This document shows positions 18,444 through 27,660 of a stretch of 64,000 bases of DNA, in pieces. This stretch comes from Buttiauxella massiliensis. Lineage in GTDB: Bacteria > Pseudomonadota > Gammaproteobacteria > Enterobacterales > Enterobacteriaceae. A program made the translations under genes and the position numbers. Within the stretch, counting starts at the first letter, position 1. The number at the start of each line of letters is the position of its first letter. Location: positions 141,676 through 205,675 of the forward strand of contig NZ_LR722648.1 in the NCBI RefSeq assembly GCF_902500225.1, written 5' to 3'. The notes beneath the pieces were generated by a model. The model ran no database searches. It saw nothing but the letters and a program-made list of their open reading frames with translations, and was not told the DNA's origin.

Positions 18444-19589
18444 ATGAGTTTAAATATGTTCTGGTTCTTACCTACCCATGGCGATGGCCACTACTTAGGT
18501 AGCAACGATGCAGCGCGCCCCGTTGACCACGGGTACCTGCAACAGATTGCACAGGCTGCGGACAGACTTGGCTTTACCGGCGTACTCATCCCAACGGGTC
18601 GCTCTTGTGAAGATGCCTGGCTGGTTGCCGCATCCATGATTCCCGTGACGCAGCGTTTGAAATTTCTTGTCGCGCTGCGCCCAAGCGTGACCTCACCAAC
18701 CGTGGCTGCACGCCAGGCCGCAACGCTCGACCGACTTTCCAACGGGCGTGCTTTATTTAACCTGGTGACCGGTAGCGACCCTGAAGAGTTAGCTGCAGAC
18801 GGCGTGTTCCTCAATCATAAAGAGCGTTACGAAGCCTCCGCAGAATTTACCAACATCTGGCGCCGCTTGCTGGAAGGCGAAACGGTGGATCACGAAGGCA
18901 AACACATTCAGGTTAAAGGGGCAAAACTGTTGTTCCCACCGGTGCAACAGCCTCGTCCACCGCTCTACTTTGGTGGGTCATCGGATGTGGCACAGGATCT
19001 TGCCGCCGAACAAGTGGATCTCTATCTCACCTGGGGCGAGCCACCACATTTAGTGAAAGAGAAAATTGAACAAGTCCGTGCGAAAGCGGCAAAACATGGG
19101 CGCACCGTTCGTTTTGGTATTCGCTTGCATGTGATTGTGCGTGAAACCAACGAAGAAGCGTGGGATGCCGCTAATCGCCTGATTTCTCAGCTGGATGATG
19201 AAACTATCGCCAAAGCGCAGGCCGCATTTGCGCGCACCGATTCCGTCGGCCAGCACCGCATGGCGGCGTTGCACGGCGGCAAACGCGACAACCTGGAGAT
19301 TAGCCCGAATCTATGGGCAGGCGTTGGCCTGGTGCGTGGCGGTGCGGGTACTGCATTGGTAGGTGATGGCCCAACTGTTGCGGAGCGCATCAACGAATAT
19401 GCGGATCTGGGAATCGACAGCTTTATTTTCTCCGGTTATCCACATCTGGAAGAGGCGTATCGCGTGGGCGAATTATTGTTCCCGCACCTGGATGTCGCCA
19501 TTCCGCAAATTCCACAGCCGCGCCAAATTCATGAGAAAGGCGAAGTGGTGGCGAATGACTTTATTCCACGCAAAGTCGCGCAAAGCTAA
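18444..19589 (+). CDS. ssuD: FMNH2-dependent alkanesulfonate monooxygenase SsuD
   Basis: The 381-residue bacterial-luciferase-fold enzyme (same length as E. coli) cleaves C1-C14 alkanesulfonates to aldehyde and sulfite using FMNH2 from SsuE. The N-terminus [19 protein letters not shown] and the core motifs [14 protein letters not shown] and [13 protein letters not shown] are conserved, as is the C-terminal [12 protein letters not shown]. It is followed 10 nt later by ssuC. Confidence 0.97.
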   Translation: MSLNMFWFLPTHGDGHYLGSNDAARPVDHGYLQQIAQAADRLGFTGVLIPTGRSCEDAWLVAASMIPVTQRLKFLVALRPSVTSPTVAARQAATLDRLSNGRALFNLVTGSDPEELAADGVFLNHKERYEASAEFTNIWRRLLEGETVDHEGKHIQVKGAKLLFPPVQQPRPPLYFGGSSDVAQDLAAEQVDLYLTWGEPPHLVKEKIEQVRAKAAKHGRTVRFGIRLHVIVRETNEEAWDAANRLISQLDDETIAKAQAAFARTDSVGQHRMAALHGGKRDNLEISPNLWAGVGLVRGGAGTALVGDGPTVAERINEYADLGIDSFIFSGYPHLEEAYRVGELLFPHLDVAIPQIPQPRQIHEKGEVVANDFIPRKVAQS

Positions 19590-19599
19590 GGAGCCGCCA

Positions 19600-20391
19600 A
19601 TGACCCTTTCAACGCACAAACTGTTGTTGAGACTGGCTCCATGGGCACTGCCCGTCGCCATTATCGCGATTTGGCAAATCTCTTCGAGTGCTGGCTGGCT
19701 CTCCAGCCGCATCCTTCCTTCTCCGGAAGGAGTGGTGGTCGCATTCTGGAGTCTTTCCGCAAGCGGCGAATTGTGGCAACACCTGGCGATAAGTTCGTGG
19801 CGTGCGGTGATCGGTTTCAGTATTGGTGGCTCTCTGGGATTAGTGTTGGGGCTGATTAGCGGCCTGTCGCGTTGGGGGGAACGTTTGCTGGACAGTTCGA
19901 TTCAGATGCTGCGTAACGTCCCGCACCTGGCACTGATCCCGCTGGTGATTTTATGGTTCGGCATTGACGAGTCCGCAAAGATTTTCCTGGTCGCCCTCGG
20001 CACGCTGTTCCCAATTTATATCAATACCTGGCACGGCATTCGTAATATCGACCAGGGTTTGCTGGAGATGGCTCGCAGTTATGGGTTATCTGGTTTTAGT
20101 CTGTTCGCCCAGGTGATTCTGCCCGGTGCGCTGCCTTCGATTATGGTCGGTATTCGTTTCGCCCTGGGCCTGATGTGGCTGACTTTAATTGTCGCCGAAA
20201 CAATTTCTGCTAACTCAGGAATTGGCTATCTGGCCATGAATGCCCGCGAATTCCTGCAAACCGATGTGGTTGTCGTCGCCATTATTCTTTACGCCCTGCT
20301 CGGCAAGCTGGCTGACATCGCCGCGCAATTGCTCGAACGCGTCTGGTTGCGCTGGCACCCGGCTTATCAGTTACAGGAGGAAACCGCATGA
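19600..20391 (+). CDS. ssuC: Sulfonate ABC transporter permease SsuC
   Basis: A 263-residue inner-membrane permease with about six helices and the cytoplasmic EAA-type loop ([26 protein letters not shown] region) that docks the ATPase SsuB. The start at 19600 follows TAAGGAG; longer in-frame extensions run back into ssuD and are not real. Its stop overlaps the ssuB start as ATGA. Confidence 0.95.
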   Translation: MTLSTHKLLLRLAPWALPVAIIAIWQISSSAGWLSSRILPSPEGVVVAFWSLSASGELWQHLAISSWRAVIGFSIGGSLGLVLGLISGLSRWGERLLDSSIQMLRNVPHLALIPLVILWFGIDESAKIFLVALGTLFPIYINTWHGIRNIDQGLLEMARSYGLSGFSLFAQVILPGALPSIMVGIRFALGLMWLTLIVAETISANSGIGYLAMNAREFLQTDVVVVAIILYALLGKLADIAAQLLERVWLRWHPAYQLQEETA

Positions 20392-21161
20392 ATACCGCTC
20401 GTTTAAATCAGGGGATTCCCCTACTCCTTAACAGCGTGACTAAACGCTACGGCGATAAAACGATTCTTGATGAGCTGGAGTTACACATTCCCGCCGGGCA
20501 ATTTGTGGCGGTGGTTGGGCGCAGCGGCGGCGGCAAAAGTACCCTGCTGCGTTTGCTGGCCGGGCTGGAAAACCCAAATGGCGGTTCACTGATTGCGGGC
20601 AATGCGCCGTTGCGTGATAGCCAGGATGAAACCCGTTTGATGTTCCAGGATGCGCGTTTGTTGCCGTGGAAATCGGTGATTAACAATGTTGGCCTGGGGT
20701 TGAAAGGCAACTGGAAAGAGGCGGCAACTCAAGCACTGGAAGCGGTGGGTCTGGCAAATCGCGCGACTGAATGGCCGGCTGCCCTGTCCGGCGGCCAGAA
20801 ACAACGTGTCGCGTTGGCGCGAGCATTGATTCATCGCCCACGCCTGTTGTTGCTTGATGAACCATTGGGCGCGCTGGATGCGTTGACGCGTATCGAAATG
20901 CAGGAGTTGATTGTCTCTTTGTGGCAGGAACATGGGTTTACGGTATTGCTGGTGACGCACGATGTTAGCGAAGCCGTTGCGATGGCAGATCGAGTGTTAC
21001 TGATTGAAGAAGGAAAGATCGGTTTGGATCTGACGGTAGATTTGCCACGTCCACGTAAGCTCGGCTCTGTCCGGCTGGCTGAACTGGAATCTCAGGTGTT
21101 AGAGCGAGTGATGAAACGGCATGTTATAGAAGAACTGGCACGCGTGGTGCGCACCGGTTAA
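20388..21161 (+). CDS. ssuB: Sulfonate ABC transporter ATPase SsuB
   Basis: The 257-residue ABC ATPase has Walker [10 protein letters not shown] (44-52), Q-loop FQDARLLPW, signature [15 protein letters not shown] (from 133), Walker [13 protein letters not shown] and the H-loop VTHDVSEA. It energises sulfonate import through SsuC with SsuA. It is the last gene of the operon; a REP-like repeat pair follows directly. Confidence 0.95.
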   Translation: MNTARLNQGIPLLLNSVTKRYGDKTILDELELHIPAGQFVAVVGRSGGGKSTLLRLLAGLENPNGGSLIAGNAPLRDSQDETRLMFQDARLLPWKSVINNVGLGLKGNWKEAATQALEAVGLANRATEWPAALSGGQKQRVALARALIHRPRLLLLDEPLGALDALTRIEMQELIVSLWQEHGFTVLLVTHDVSEAVAMADRVLLIEEGKIGLDLTVDLPRPRKLGSVRLAELESQVLERVMKRHVIEELARVVRTG

Positions 21162-21163
21162 AT

Positions 21164-21245
21164 TATGTCGGATGTCGCTTACGCTAATCCGACCTGGTCA
21201 AACTTTTGTAGGGTGGATTAGCGGTAAGCGACATCCACCTTATAA
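21164..21245. repeat. REP/BIME-like inverted repeat pair between ssuB and pepN
   Basis: GGATGTCGCTTACGCTAATCC (21170-21190) is repeated in inverse at 21215-21236 with one extra base. Each half looks like an enterobacterial REP unit (GTCGGATG...ATCCGACC; GTAGGGTGGATTAG...). The pair lies between converging genes and may protect both 3' ends. No classical T-run terminator is seen. Confidence 0.75.
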
Positions 21246-21253
21246 AAGCGATA

Positions 21254-23866
21254 TTAAGCTAACGCTTTAGAAATTTTCTCGAACAGATCGCCTGACAAAT
21301 TCTCCAGCCCTTTCAGCTGTTCCAGCGCTGCACGCATCATTCCCTGACGTTTCTCGTCATAACGTTTGAGGCGAATCAACGGCTCAATCAAACGAGACGC
21401 AACCTGCGGGTTACGGTGGTTCAACTCGCTGAGCATTTCCACCATAAACTGATAACCGCTGCCGTCGAGCGCGTGGAACGCTGACGGGTTAGCCGCGGCA
21501 AACGCGCCAATCAGCGAGCGCACACGGTTTGGATTACCCATGCTGAATGAACGATGGTTTAGCAATTCACGCACTTTGCTCAGCGTGTCAGCCGCAGGAC
21601 TTGTCGCTTGCAGCACAAACCATTTATCCATCACCAGACCGTCCTGATGCCATTTCTCATCAAATGCGGCCAGCAGTTCTGCACGGCACGGCAATTGCGC
21701 AGCAACAGATGCAGATAAAGCGGCAATAGAGTCCGTCATGTTATCAGCGCTTGCGAACTGGTTACGCACCAGTTGCTCAGCAAGCTGTTTCTCCCCAAAC
21801 GCCAGATAACGCAGGCAGGTATTACGCAGCGCGCGTTTGCCGATATCCGCATGCTCTACGCGATAAGCATCGAGTTTGTTGGCGTTATAAACTGCCAGGA
21901 ACTCATCAGCCAGCTCGTTTGCCAAAGTACGAGTCAGTGCTTCATGCACTGCAGCAATTGCCTGTGGATCGATTTTCTGGAACAGCTCGGCGATTTCGTT
22001 CTGCGATGGCAGCGTCAGAATTTCTGCCGCCAGTGCCGGGTCAATTTTCTCATCCAACAAAATTGCACGGAACGCATCAGCAACATGCAGCGGCAGCGAC
22101 AATGGCTGGCCCTGCTGGCTGCGGTTGACGTTCAGCTTGATGTACGTCGCCAGCAAACTTTGCGCAGCATCCCAACGAGAGAAATCGTTACGCGCATGAC
22201 GCATCAGGAACGTCAGTTGCTGGTCGCTCCATTTGTATTCCAGTTTCACCGGTGCTGAGAACTCACGCAGCAAAGACGGAACCGGCTGGAAATAGACGTT
22301 ATCGAAAACAAATGTCTGCTCTGCCTGGGTCACATTCAGCACATGGTGAATCGGGTGACCATTTTTCTGCAACGGAATCACTTTGCCTTCGTTGTCATAC
22401 AGTTCGATGTCGAACGGAATATGCAACGGATGCTTTTCCTGCTGCTCCGCAGTTGGCGGCGTGGTCTGGCTGATGGTCAGTGTGTACAGCTCGTTTTCCG
22501 GGTCGTAGTCATCATGCACGGTGACTACTGGCGTACCGGCCTGGCTGTACCAACGGCGGAAGTGCGATAGGTCAACGTTCGACGCATCTTCCATCGCCTG
22601 CACGAAATCATCACAGGTTGCTGCGCTGCCATCATGGCGCTCAAAGTAAAGTAGCATCCCTTTCTGGAAGTTCTCTTCACCGAGCAGGGTGTGCAGCATA
22701 CGGATAACTTCTGAACCCTTCTCGTACACCGTCAGTGTGTAGAAGTTGTTCATTTCAATGACTTTGTCCGGGCGAATCGGGTGCGCCATCGGGCTTGCGT
22801 CTTCAGCAAACTGCGCGGCACGCATGGTGCGCACATTCTGAATGCGGTTTACAGCACGTGAACCAAGGTCAGAACTAAATTCTTGATCGCGGAAAACAGT
22901 CAGCCCTTCTTTCAGGCTTAGCTGGAACCAGTCACGGCAGGTCACGCGGTTGCCGGTCCAGTTATGGAAGTATTCGTGGCCGATAACGCGTTCGATGTCG
23001 AGATAGTCTTTGTCGGTCGCGGTTTCTGCACGGGCCAGCACATATTTGGAGTTAAAGACGTTAAGCCCTTTGTTCTCCATCGCCCCCATATTGAAGAAGT
23101 CGACGGCGACAATCATATAGATGTCGAGGTCGTATTCCAGGCCGAAGCGGGTTTCATCCCATTTCATCGACGCTTTTAAAGACGTCATCGCCCAGCCAGC
23201 GCGGTCGAGATTGCCGCGATCGACGAACAATTCCAGTGCGACATCGCGGCCAGAACGCGTTTTGAACGAGTCACGTAAGACGTCGAAATCACCCGCCACC
23301 AGCGCAAACAGGTAGGAAGGTTTTGGGAACGGATCTTGCCACTGAACCCAATGACGACCGTTATCCAGTTCGCCTTCGGCAATGCGGTTGCCGTTAGATA
23401 AAAGGAAAGGATATTTGGATTTATCGGCAATGATTTTGGTGGTGAAGCGCGCCAGAACGTCTGGTCGGTCGAGATACCAGGTAATGTGGCGGAAACCTTC
23501 GGCTTCACACTGAGTGCAAAGCGCATCGCCTGAAAGATAAAGCCCTTCGAGCGCGGTGTTAGTCGCGGGGCTGATTTCATTAACGATGGTCAGCGTGAAG
23601 GCTTCTGGCAGCGATTCAATAATCAATGCGCCCTCTTCCTGGCGGTAATGCTCCCAGGCCGCACCATTCACATCAATTGAAACCAGTGTCAGATCTTCAC
23701 CATCAAGACGCAGCGGCGCACCAGCGGTGCCCTGGCGGGTAATCTGGCTAATGGCAGTGACCAGGGTTTTTGTGGCATCAAGGTCAAAGGTCAAATCGAT
23801 ATCGGTAATCGTGTAATCCGGCGCACGGTAGTCGTGGCGGTATTTGGCTTGTGGCTGTTGTGTCAT
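21254..23866 (-). CDS. pepN: Aminopeptidase N (PepN)
   Basis: An 870-residue M1-family zinc aminopeptidase, the same length as E. coli PepN. It removes N-terminal residues from peptides in the cytoplasm. The substrate-anchoring GAMEN motif is followed by the zinc site HEYFH (His297, Glu298, His301) with downstream Glu320 in LKEGLTVFRDQEF. The N-terminal beta domain, catalytic thermolysin-like domain and C-terminal helical superhelix are all complete. An ERIC-like repeat lies just upstream of its start. Confidence 0.97.
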   Translation of the reverse strand: MTQQPQAKYRHDYRAPDYTITDIDLTFDLDATKTLVTAISQITRQGTAGAPLRLDGEDLTLVSIDVNGAAWEHYRQEEGALIIESLPEAFTLTIVNEISPATNTALEGLYLSGDALCTQCEAEGFRHITWYLDRPDVLARFTTKIIADKSKYPFLLSNGNRIAEGELDNGRHWVQWQDPFPKPSYLFALVAGDFDVLRDSFKTRSGRDVALELFVDRGNLDRAGWAMTSLKASMKWDETRFGLEYDLDIYMIVAVDFFNMGAMENKGLNVFNSKYVLARAETATDKDYLDIERVIGHEYFHNWTGNRVTCRDWFQLSLKEGLTVFRDQEFSSDLGSRAVNRIQNVRTMRAAQFAEDASPMAHPIRPDKVIEMNNFYTLTVYEKGSEVIRMLHTLLGEENFQKGMLLYFERHDGSAATCDDFVQAMEDASNVDLSHFRRWYSQAGTPVVTVHDDYDPENELYTLTISQTTPPTAEQQEKHPLHIPFDIELYDNEGKVIPLQKNGHPIHHVLNVTQAEQTFVFDNVYFQPVPSLLREFSAPVKLEYKWSDQQLTFLMRHARNDFSRWDAAQSLLATYIKLNVNRSQQGQPLSLPLHVADAFRAILLDEKIDPALAAEILTLPSQNEIAELFQKIDPQAIAAVHEALTRTLANELADEFLAVYNANKLDAYRVEHADIGKRALRNTCLRYLAFGEKQLAEQLVRNQFASADNMTDSIAALSASVAAQLPCRAELLAAFDEKWHQDGLVMDKWFVLQATSPAADTLSKVRELLNHRSFSMGNPNRVRSLIGAFAAANPSAFHALDGSGYQFMVEMLSELNHRNPQVASRLIEPLIRLKRYDEKRQGMMRAALEQLKGLENLSGDLFEKISKALA

Positions 23867-23908
23867 AAAAAACCTTATACATCATCCGTAAGTTTGCGGA
23901 GTTCAGTC

Positions 23909-24035
23909 TATACCCAAGTCACTTTAAGATACAGGTAGGCGGCAATCGAAAGAATCCCGAATCACTTACTAAAGTAAGTGATTCGGGTGAGGGACAGCAG
24001 CCAACACCCTTGTAACTTAAAGGGTGCAAGGTATA
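23909..24035. repeat. ERIC-like repeat 3 between pepN and pncB
   Basis: Bounded by TATACCC and GGTATA, exactly 127 bp long, the canonical ERIC length. It shares the GGCGGCAA and CAGCCAACA blocks and an AAGTAAGTGATTCGGGTGA core, but its left arm differs from the usual GAGCTTAC form. The centre is a perfect inverted repeat (CCCGAATCACTTACT at 23956-23970, AA, then the complement to 23987). The 391-bp gap 23867-24257 otherwise holds only the two divergent promoters. Confidence 0.8.
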
Positions 24036-24165
24036 TTCCTGTTGCCCAAATGTTGCCACGCTGAATCATCAACTTTTCTGGGCATCTGGCGCATATTGCT
24101 ACATTTATATAACAAGCGGCACGAATTGCCATCGACCCGGATCGGTTCGTGTGTTGTGATCCAGG

Positions 24166-24193
24166 TTTAATAAACAGATAATCAGGGTATACT
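24166..24193 (+). promoter_or_regulatory. Candidate pncB promoter
   Basis: TATACT at 24188-24193 with TTTAAT (24166-24171) 16 bp upstream. The GTTTAATAAAC stretch at the -35 is a short dyad reminiscent of a NadR half-site, but the spacing does not fit the TGTTTA-N6-TAAACA consensus, so control by NadR is not claimed. Confidence 0.4.
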
Positions 24194-24257
24194 CCTGCGT
24201 CTTTTATCTGCTTAGCCCTTATGGAAACGCTCCTGTGAGAGGATGCTGCAACGCGCC

Positions 24258-25460
24258 ATGACACGATACGCTTCCCCGATTTTGCAAACGCTTCTGGATA
24301 CTGACGCCTATAAGCTTCATATGCAGCAGGCGGTTTTCCACCGTTATCACGACGTGAGCGTCGCGGCCGAGTTCCGTTGCCGCGGTGACGATCTGCTGGG
24401 CATTTATGCAGATGACATCCGTGAACAGGTTGATTTAATGCAGCACCTCGCGCTTAGCGACGAGGAATTTACCTTCCTGGAAAGTCTGCCGTTCTTTAAA
24501 GCAGATTATCTCGCGTGGCTGCGTACTTTTCGCTACGACCCCTCGACAGTCCATATCCGCAATAACAATGGTCATTTAGACATTCGTCTGACCGGCACCT
24601 GGCTGGAAGTAATTATGTGGGAAGTGCCGCTGCTGGCCGTGATCAGTGAAGTGGTGCATCAGCATCGTTCACCCGGCGTCACGCCGCAAATGGCGCTGGA
24701 GAGTCTGGAAAGTAAGCTGGTTCAATTCAAAGAACTGACAGCAGATATCGACCTTTCCACATTCCGTCTGATGGATTTTGGTACCCGCCGCCGTTTCTCC
24801 CGTGAAGTTCAGGAGGCGATTGTCAGCCGCCTGCAACAAGAAACGTGGTTTGTCGGTACCAGTAATTACGATCTGGCGCATCGACTGAATTTAACCCCAA
24901 TGGGTACTCAGGCCCACGAATGGTTCCAGGCACATCAGCAAATCAGCCCTACACTGGCGAACAGCCAACGTGCAGCACTCCAGGCATGGCTTGACGAGTA
25001 TCCTGACAAACTCGGTATCGCATTAACGGATTGCATCACTATGGATGCCTTCTTGCGCGATTTTGACCTCTCGTTTGCCAGCCAATACCAGGGATTGCGC
25101 CATGATTCAGGGGATCCAGTCGAATGGGGCGAAAAAGCTATCGCGCATTATCAGAAGCTGGGCATTGATCCAAAAACCAAAGTATTGGTGTTCTCTGATA
25201 ATTTGGATTTGCCAAAAGCTATTGAGTTGTATCGCCACTTCGCAGCGCGCATCAATTTAAGTTTTGGTATCGGTACTCGCCTGACCTGCGATATTCCACA
25301 TGTGAAACCGCTGAATATTGTGATCAAGCTGGTAGAGTGTAACGGCAAGCCGGTCGCTAAACTTTCTGACAGCCCGGGCAAAACCATTTGCCACGACAAA
25401 GCGTTTGTCCGTGCGCTGCGTAAAGCCTTCGATTTGCCACAGGTTAAAAAAGCCAGCTGA
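24258..25460 (+). CDS. pncB: Nicotinate phosphoribosyltransferase PncB
   Basis: The 400-residue enzyme makes nicotinate mononucleotide from nicotinate and PRPP with ATP hydrolysis, the entry step of NAD salvage. [20 protein letters not shown] at the start and the GTQAHEW motif are standard; His220 in that motif corresponds to the histidine phosphorylated during turnover (His219 without Met). I prefer ATG 24258 over an ATG at 24243 because it aligns with E. coli; the in-frame upstream ATG overlaps the GAGAGG ribosome site. Confidence 0.95.
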   Translation: MTRYASPILQTLLDTDAYKLHMQQAVFHRYHDVSVAAEFRCRGDDLLGIYADDIREQVDLMQHLALSDEEFTFLESLPFFKADYLAWLRTFRYDPSTVHIRNNNGHLDIRLTGTWLEVIMWEVPLLAVISEVVHQHRSPGVTPQMALESLESKLVQFKELTADIDLSTFRLMDFGTRRRFSREVQEAIVSRLQQETWFVGTSNYDLAHRLNLTPMGTQAHEWFQAHQQISPTLANSQRAALQAWLDEYPDKLGIALTDCITMDAFLRDFDLSFASQYQGLRHDSGDPVEWGEKAIAHYQKLGIDPKTKVLVFSDNLDLPKAIELYRHFAARINLSFGIGTRLTCDIPHVKPLNIVIKLVECNGKPVAKLSDSPGKTICHDKAFVRALRKAFDLPQVKKAS

Positions 25461-25467
25461 TTCAGAT

Positions 25468-25506
25468 AAACTCATGGGTGATATTCATTGAGCCCATGAG
25501 TTTTCC
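25468..25506 (+). terminator. pncB terminator
   Basis: Stem AAACTCATGGG (25468-25478) with CCCATGAGTTT (25493-25503), loop of 14 nt, then a T-rich tail. It starts 7 bp after the stop. Confidence 0.82.
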
Positions 25507-25566
25507 TATTTATCCCCCCACGCCCCCTTCTTTATTGTATTTCTTGCTCTCTGATGATTTTTCTAC

Positions 25567-25594
25567 TTGTCTGATTGCTCGCGACAGGTAACAT
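25567..25594 (+). promoter_or_regulatory. Candidate asnS promoter
   Basis: TTGTCT (25567-25572) and TAACAT (25589-25594) with a 16-bp spacer lie about 60 bp before the ATG. Other pairings are possible. Confidence 0.35.
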
Positions 25595-25655
25595 AGATAA
25601 CCCCCCATTGTGGGTAATTTATTTTTGTCATTGACCAATTAATAGAGAGAAAAAT

Positions 25656-27056
25656 ATGAGCGTTGTGCCTGTAGCCGACGTACTCCAGGGCCGTGTAGCC
25701 GTTGACCAAGAAGTCACCGTGCGCGGATGGGTGCGTACTCGTAGAGATTCAAAAGCTGGTATCTCCTTCCTCGCCGTCTATGACGGTTCCTGCTTCTCTC
25801 CTGTACAGGCCGTCATTAATAATACTCTGCCTAATTATAATGAAGACGTACTGCGCCTGACCACTGGCTGTTCAGTCGTTGTCACAGGTAAAGTTGTAGA
25901 GTCTCTCGGTCAGGGCCAGAGCTTTGAAATCCAGGCATCTGAAGTTGAAGTGACCGGTTGGATTGATGATCCTGATACATACCCGATGGCGGCTAAACGC
26001 CACAGTATTGAGTATCTGCGTGAAGTTGCCCACTTGCGCCCGCGTACCAACATGATCGGCGCTGTTGCACGCGTTCGTCATACTCTGGCCCAGGCGCTGC
26101 ATCGCTTCTTCCATGAGCAAGGTTATTTTTGGGTTTCTACACCACTGATTACTGCCTCAGACACCGAAGGCGCAGGCGAAATGTTCCGCGTGTCTACGCT
26201 GGATATGGAAAACCTGCCACGCACTGACGCTGGCAAAGTCGATTTCGATAAAGACTTCTTTGGTAAAGAAGCGTTCCTGACCGTATCTGGTCAGTTGAAC
26301 GGCGAAACCTATGCGTGCGCGTTGTCCAAGGTTTATACCTTCGGCCCAACCTTCCGTGCTGAAAACTCTAACACCAGCCGTCACCTGGCTGAGTTCTGGA
26401 TGTTAGAACCGGAAGTCGCTTTCGCAAATCTGGACGACGTAGCAGGTCTGGCAGAAGCGATGCTGAAATATGTCTTCAAAGCGGTGCTTGATGAGCGCAT
26501 GGATGACATGGAGTTCTTCGCAGAGCGCGTTGACAAAGATGCAGTCGCACGTTTACAGCGTTTCATTGATGCTGATTTTGCCCAGGTTGATTACACTGAC
26601 GCTGTTACAATTCTCGAGAATTGTGGCCAGAAATTCGAAAACCCAGTTTACTGGGGCGTTGACCTTTCTTCTGAGCATGAACGTTACCTTGCTGAGCAAC
26701 ACTTCAAAGCACCGGTAGTCGTGAAAAACTACCCGAAAGATATTAAAGCGTTCTATATGCGCCTTAACGAAGACGGTAAAACCGTTGCTGCAATGGATGT
26801 GTTAGCGCCAGGCATTGGTGAGATCATCGGTGGTTCTCAGCGTGAAGAGCGTCTGGATGTGCTGGATGCGCGCATGGCTGAGATGGGTCTGAATAAAGAA
26901 GACTACTGGTGGTACCGCGACCTGCGTCGTTACGGCACCGTTCCACATTCGGGCTTCGGTCTTGGTTTTGAGCGCCTGATTGCCTATGTAACCGGTGTTC
27001 AGAACGTTCGTGACGTGATTCCATTCCCACGTACACCGCGTAACGCAAGCTTCTAA
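25656..27056 (+). CDS. asnS: Asparaginyl-tRNA synthetase
   Basis: The 466-residue class IIb synthetase charges tRNA-Asn. An N-terminal OB-fold anticodon-binding domain (residues ~20-100, [14 protein letters not shown]) precedes the class II catalytic domain. Motif 2 ([20 protein letters not shown]) and motif 3 (GFGLGFERL) are intact. Length and termini match E. coli AsnS. It is transcribed alone, with a strong terminator behind it. Confidence 0.98.
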   Translation: MSVVPVADVLQGRVAVDQEVTVRGWVRTRRDSKAGISFLAVYDGSCFSPVQAVINNTLPNYNEDVLRLTTGCSVVVTGKVVESLGQGQSFEIQASEVEVTGWIDDPDTYPMAAKRHSIEYLREVAHLRPRTNMIGAVARVRHTLAQALHRFFHEQGYFWVSTPLITASDTEGAGEMFRVSTLDMENLPRTDAGKVDFDKDFFGKEAFLTVSGQLNGETYACALSKVYTFGPTFRAENSNTSRHLAEFWMLEPEVAFANLDDVAGLAEAMLKYVFKAVLDERMDDMEFFAERVDKDAVARLQRFIDADFAQVDYTDAVTILENCGQKFENPVYWGVDLSSEHERYLAEQHFKAPVVVKNYPKDIKAFYMRLNEDGKTVAAMDVLAPGIGEIIGGSQREERLDVLDARMAEMGLNKEDYWWYRDLRRYGTVPHSGFGLGFERLIAYVTGVQNVRDVIPFPRTPRNASF

Positions 27057-27070
27057 GTAGTCGTTTTTCT

Positions 27071-27097
27071 AAGGCCAGCATTGCTGGCCTTTTTTCT
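27071..27097 (+). terminator. asnS terminator
   Basis: Stem AAGGCCAGC (27071-27079), loop ATT, arm GCTGGCCTT (27083-27091), followed by a T-run. Confidence 0.92.
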
Positions 27098-27454
27098 GCC
27101 TGTCGTACAAACGTCTTTTTTCTTCAACGAAAGTTAAACAAACGTCAATTTCAACCCCTTCCTGCAACTTGCCCGTTACCAATTGTGTCCATGAAACAGA
27201 CAAACACAAAATAACCTTACTTTCCGCTTGCATCTTCATTCTGATGTTTGACTTAGCACATTCGGCCAAAATTCGCACAGGCGTCTGGACATCCAAAAAA
27301 CACTCGAGAAATGTGCAAATGTAAGCGAAGAATTCACTAAGTTTCTCCTTATACGGATTAAACATAAGTAATTCATATATATAGGAATGGAAAGGTCGAA
27401 TTTCATACGAAGCGGCTAAGAAGTTTGAGTTAGTTCACAAAGTTCCATAAAATA
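27098..27454. other. AT-rich non-coding stretch upstream of ompF
   Basis: I see no credible gene here. A 98-codon open frame on the minus strand (27069-27365) has no homology I recognise and runs through the asnS terminator. The stretch is AT-rich and, by analogy with E. coli, may contain the distal OmpR and IHF sites of ompF; I could not place them precisely. Confidence 0.5.
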
Positions 27455-27458
27455 CACA

Positions 27459-27513
27459 TTTAGTTACACATAGTTTCTTCTTGTAACTCACTCTCGATGT
27501 TTGTAGCACTTTC
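27459..27513 (+). promoter_or_regulatory. OmpR binding region of ompF (F1-F3 equivalents)
   Basis: Three adjacent ~20-bp blocks correspond in position to the E. coli F1, F2 and F3 boxes: an ATTTAGTTACACATAG block, a TTCTTCTTGTAACTCAC block, and one ending TTTGTAGCACTTTCA. The last is nearly identical to E. coli F3. The first two diverge but keep the GTTACA/GTAAC pattern. Confidence 0.7.
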
Positions 27514-27517
27514 AGAC

Positions 27518-27546
27518 TAGCGAAACGGTTTCATGGATGGAAAGAT
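27518..27546 (+). promoter_or_regulatory. ompF promoter
   Basis: TAGCGA (27518-27523) and AAAGAT (27541-27546) with a 17-bp spacer are the same poor hexamers as in E. coli ompF, consistent with dependence on OmpR. The predicted leader is about 100 nt. Confidence 0.8.
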
Positions 27547-27631
27547 GCCTGACAGATACAGAAAGACACCAAACTCTCATCAATAGTTCCGTATAGAATT
27601 ATTGACGGCAGTGGCAGGTGTTACAAAAAAA

Positions 27632-27660
27632 CCTAATGAGGGTAATAAATAATGATGAAG
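27632..27660 (+). promoter_or_regulatory. MicF sRNA target in the ompF leader
   Basis: The block AATGAGGGTAATAAATAATG and the following ATGAAGC cover the ribosome site and start codon. It is conserved base for base with the region E. coli MicF pairs with to block ompF translation. micF itself is not in this window. Confidence 0.65.

Noticed and set aside
19363..19599. 79-codon N-terminal extension of SsuC
   Set aside because: It lies within ssuD in another frame; the ATG at 19600 has a good ribosome site and gives the family length.
27069..27365. 98-codon minus-strand frame between asnS and ompF
   Set aside because: It runs through the asnS terminator, has no recognisable domain or ribosome site, and lies in the ompF upstream region.
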